Part shown: one piece after another, positions 63,072-64,000 of the stretch | Position numbering within the stretch: the first letter of the stretch is position 1 | How the letters are laid out: each line of letters starts with the position of its first letter | Source: Streptomyces sp. NBC_00569 | GTDB lineage: Bacteria > Actinomycetota > Actinomycetes > Streptomycetales > Streptomycetaceae | Direction of reading: 5' to 3' | Length of the DNA: 64,000 bases | Assembly (NCBI RefSeq): GCF_036345255.1 | Contig: NZ_CP107783.1 | Coordinates: 8,239,001-8,303,000 of the forward strand | Notes under the pieces: model-generated | The model's input: the letters and a program-made list of their open reading frames with translations, nothing else | Databases searched by the model: none | What the model was told of the DNA's origin: nothing | Program-made: the position numbers and the translations under genes

Positions 63072-64000
63072 TCAGAGGCTGATCCAGCCGGCCGCCAGGG
63101 CGATGACACCAAGGACGGCTCCGGCCACGGACACCGCGAGGATGACGAGTTCGGCGGGGGAGAACAGGCGCCTGCCCTGTTCGCGGCGGGCCATCACGAA
63201 GAGGACCGTGGCGGGCGCGTAGACGATGAAGGACACCAGGACGAACTTCATCCCGGCCGCGTAGAGAAGGAACGCCGTGTAGACGGTCGCGAGGCCCGCC
63301 ACGACGAGTTCGCCGCGCGAGCCGTTGGCCGCGACCGTGAGTGCGTCCGGCCGCACCGCGATCTTCACGGCGAACGCGGCGGCCAGCAGGAACGGGATCA
63401 GCGACAGGGCGCTCGTCAGATCGAGCGCGAAGTTGAACGCGTCGTCGGAGAACGAGGTGATGACGAGGACGACCTGGGAGAGGGCCGTGGTCATCACGAG
63501 TGCGGGCACGGGAACGTCGGCGCTGCTCGTGCGGGCCAGGAACCGCGGCATGTCACTGTCCCGGGCGGCGACGAGGAGGACCTCGGCCGCCATCAGCGTC
63601 CACGCGAGGTAGGCGCCGAGCACGGAGACGATCAGGCCGACGCTGACGAACACCTTGCCCCAGGTGCCGACCGCCTCCTCGAGGACGCCCGCCATGGACG
63701 GCTGGCGCAGCTCGGCGATCTCGCCCATCGGCAGGATGCCGTACGACACGATCGTGACGGAGGCGAAGACGGCGAAGACGCTCAGGAAACCCAGCACGGT
63801 CGCGCGTCCGACGTCCTCGCGGCGTTTGGCGTGGCGGGAGTAGACGCTCGCGCCCTCGACGCCGAGGAACACGAAGACCGTGGCCAGCATCGTGCCTCTG
63901 ACCTGGTGGAACAGTGAGCCCGCGTAGTCGGCGCCGGCGAAGTTCTCCGCGAAGACATGCGGTTTGAGGCAGAAGAGGGCCAGCAGGACGAAGACGAGGA
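63072..64000 (-). CDS. APC-family amino acid permease, ArcD-like (partial)
   Basis: The C-terminal 309 residues of an amino acid/polyamine antiporter run off the right edge. Membrane segments include [20 protein letters not shown], the APC consensus. Several later hydrophobic helices follow ([39 protein letters not shown]). It lies 40 nt ahead of the arginine deiminase gene, so arginine:ornithine exchange is the best guess. The start codon is outside the window. Confidence 0.9.
   Translation of the reverse strand, partial: LVFVLLALFCLKPHVFAENFAGADYAGSLFHQVRGTMLATVFVFLGVEGASVYSRHAKRREDVGRATVLGFLSVFAVFASVTIVSYGILPMGEIAELRQPSMAGVLEEAVGTWGKVFVSVGLIVSVLGAYLAWTLMAAEVLLVAARDSDMPRFLARTSSADVPVPALVMTTALSQVVLVITSFSDDAFNFALDLTSALSLIPFLLAAAFAVKIAVRPDALTVAANGSRGELVVAGLATVYTAFLLYAAGMKFVLVSFIVYAPATVLFVMARREQGRRLFSPAELVILAVSVAGAVLGVIALAAGWISL

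Noticed and set aside
1..64000. tRNA or rRNA genes
   Set aside because: I looked for T-loop-like GTTCGA/AATC patterns and rRNA-like stretches and found none that fold or match.

Overview
This window looks like chromosomal DNA of a Streptomyces-type actinomycete. The evidence is very high G+C with strong third-position GC bias, frequent GTG and some TTG starts, ATGA stop/start overlaps, many TetR/GntR/LysR/AraC regulators, an AfsR/SARP-NB-ARC-TPR regulator, SpoIIE/STAS-type sigma-factor switch proteins, a DUF6153/DUF305 pair and a scoF-like cold-shock gene. No rRNA, tRNA or CRISPR array was seen.

Layout. (1) 1-2.1 kb: the end of a sulfonate/taurine-type ABC transporter operon on the minus strand, headed by a 27-residue leader peptide and two hairpins, then a YjbQ-family gene. 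(2) 2.1-7.1 kb: a decayed area holding an AMP-forming acyl-CoA ligase, an intact TauD-type dioxygenase, the tail of what looks like a transporter binding protein, and a truncated copy of a LysR gene with its promoter. (3) 7.1-20.4 kb: the most unusual part, a tightly coupled minus-strand operon divergent from a LysR gene. In transcription order it encodes SucC-like and SucD-like CoA-ligase subunits, a broken acyl-CoA carboxyltransferase gene, a biotin carboxyl carrier protein, a biotin carboxylase, two different 5S-type carboxyltransferase paralogues that both lack part of the usual metal/carbamyl-lysine site, a DUF35 protein, an AMP-forming acyl-CoA ligase, a thiolase-fold protein with no cysteine at the usual nucleophile positions, and an MFS carrier. 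It reads as a CoA-ester pathway for an unknown acid or ketone and I cannot match it to a described pathway. (4) 20.6-26.8 kb: a PAS-GAF-SpoIIE-HATPase protein with a degenerate phosphatase domain, an IS701-type transposase remnant, a secreted hydrolase with a discoidin domain, a TetR gene and a frameshifted small gene.

(5) 27.3-35.4 kb: an M20D amidohydrolase and a hexuronate/mannonate operon (MFS carrier, zinc dehydrogenase, fructuronate-reductase-type enzyme, ManD-type dehydratase) divergent from a GntR/FCD regulator with a perfect 14-bp inverted repeat between them. (6) 35.5-43.7 kb: single genes and pairs, namely a membrane protein, old yellow enzyme, quinone reductase with AraC, TetR with FMN reductase, DUF6153 with DUF305, and a STAS protein. 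(7) 43.8-49.4 kb: a TetR-controlled PaoABC-like molybdenum hydroxylase operon with its XdhC chaperone. (8) 49.5-57.6 kb: a giant AfsR-like regulator, MFS exporter with old yellow enzyme, then cold-shock protein and DEAD-box helicase genes. (9) 57.6-61.7 kb: etfBA divergent from a TetR gene, followed by a DUF35 gene and a 3-hydroxyacyl-CoA dehydrogenase gene; a shared operator motif lies on both sides of the TetR gene. (10) 61.8-64 kb: arginine deiminase and the C-terminal part of an APC permease, running off the window.

The recurring theme is acyl-CoA and organic-acid metabolism under many local repressors, with several loci (taurine, carboxyltransferase, transposase, small gene) visibly decaying.
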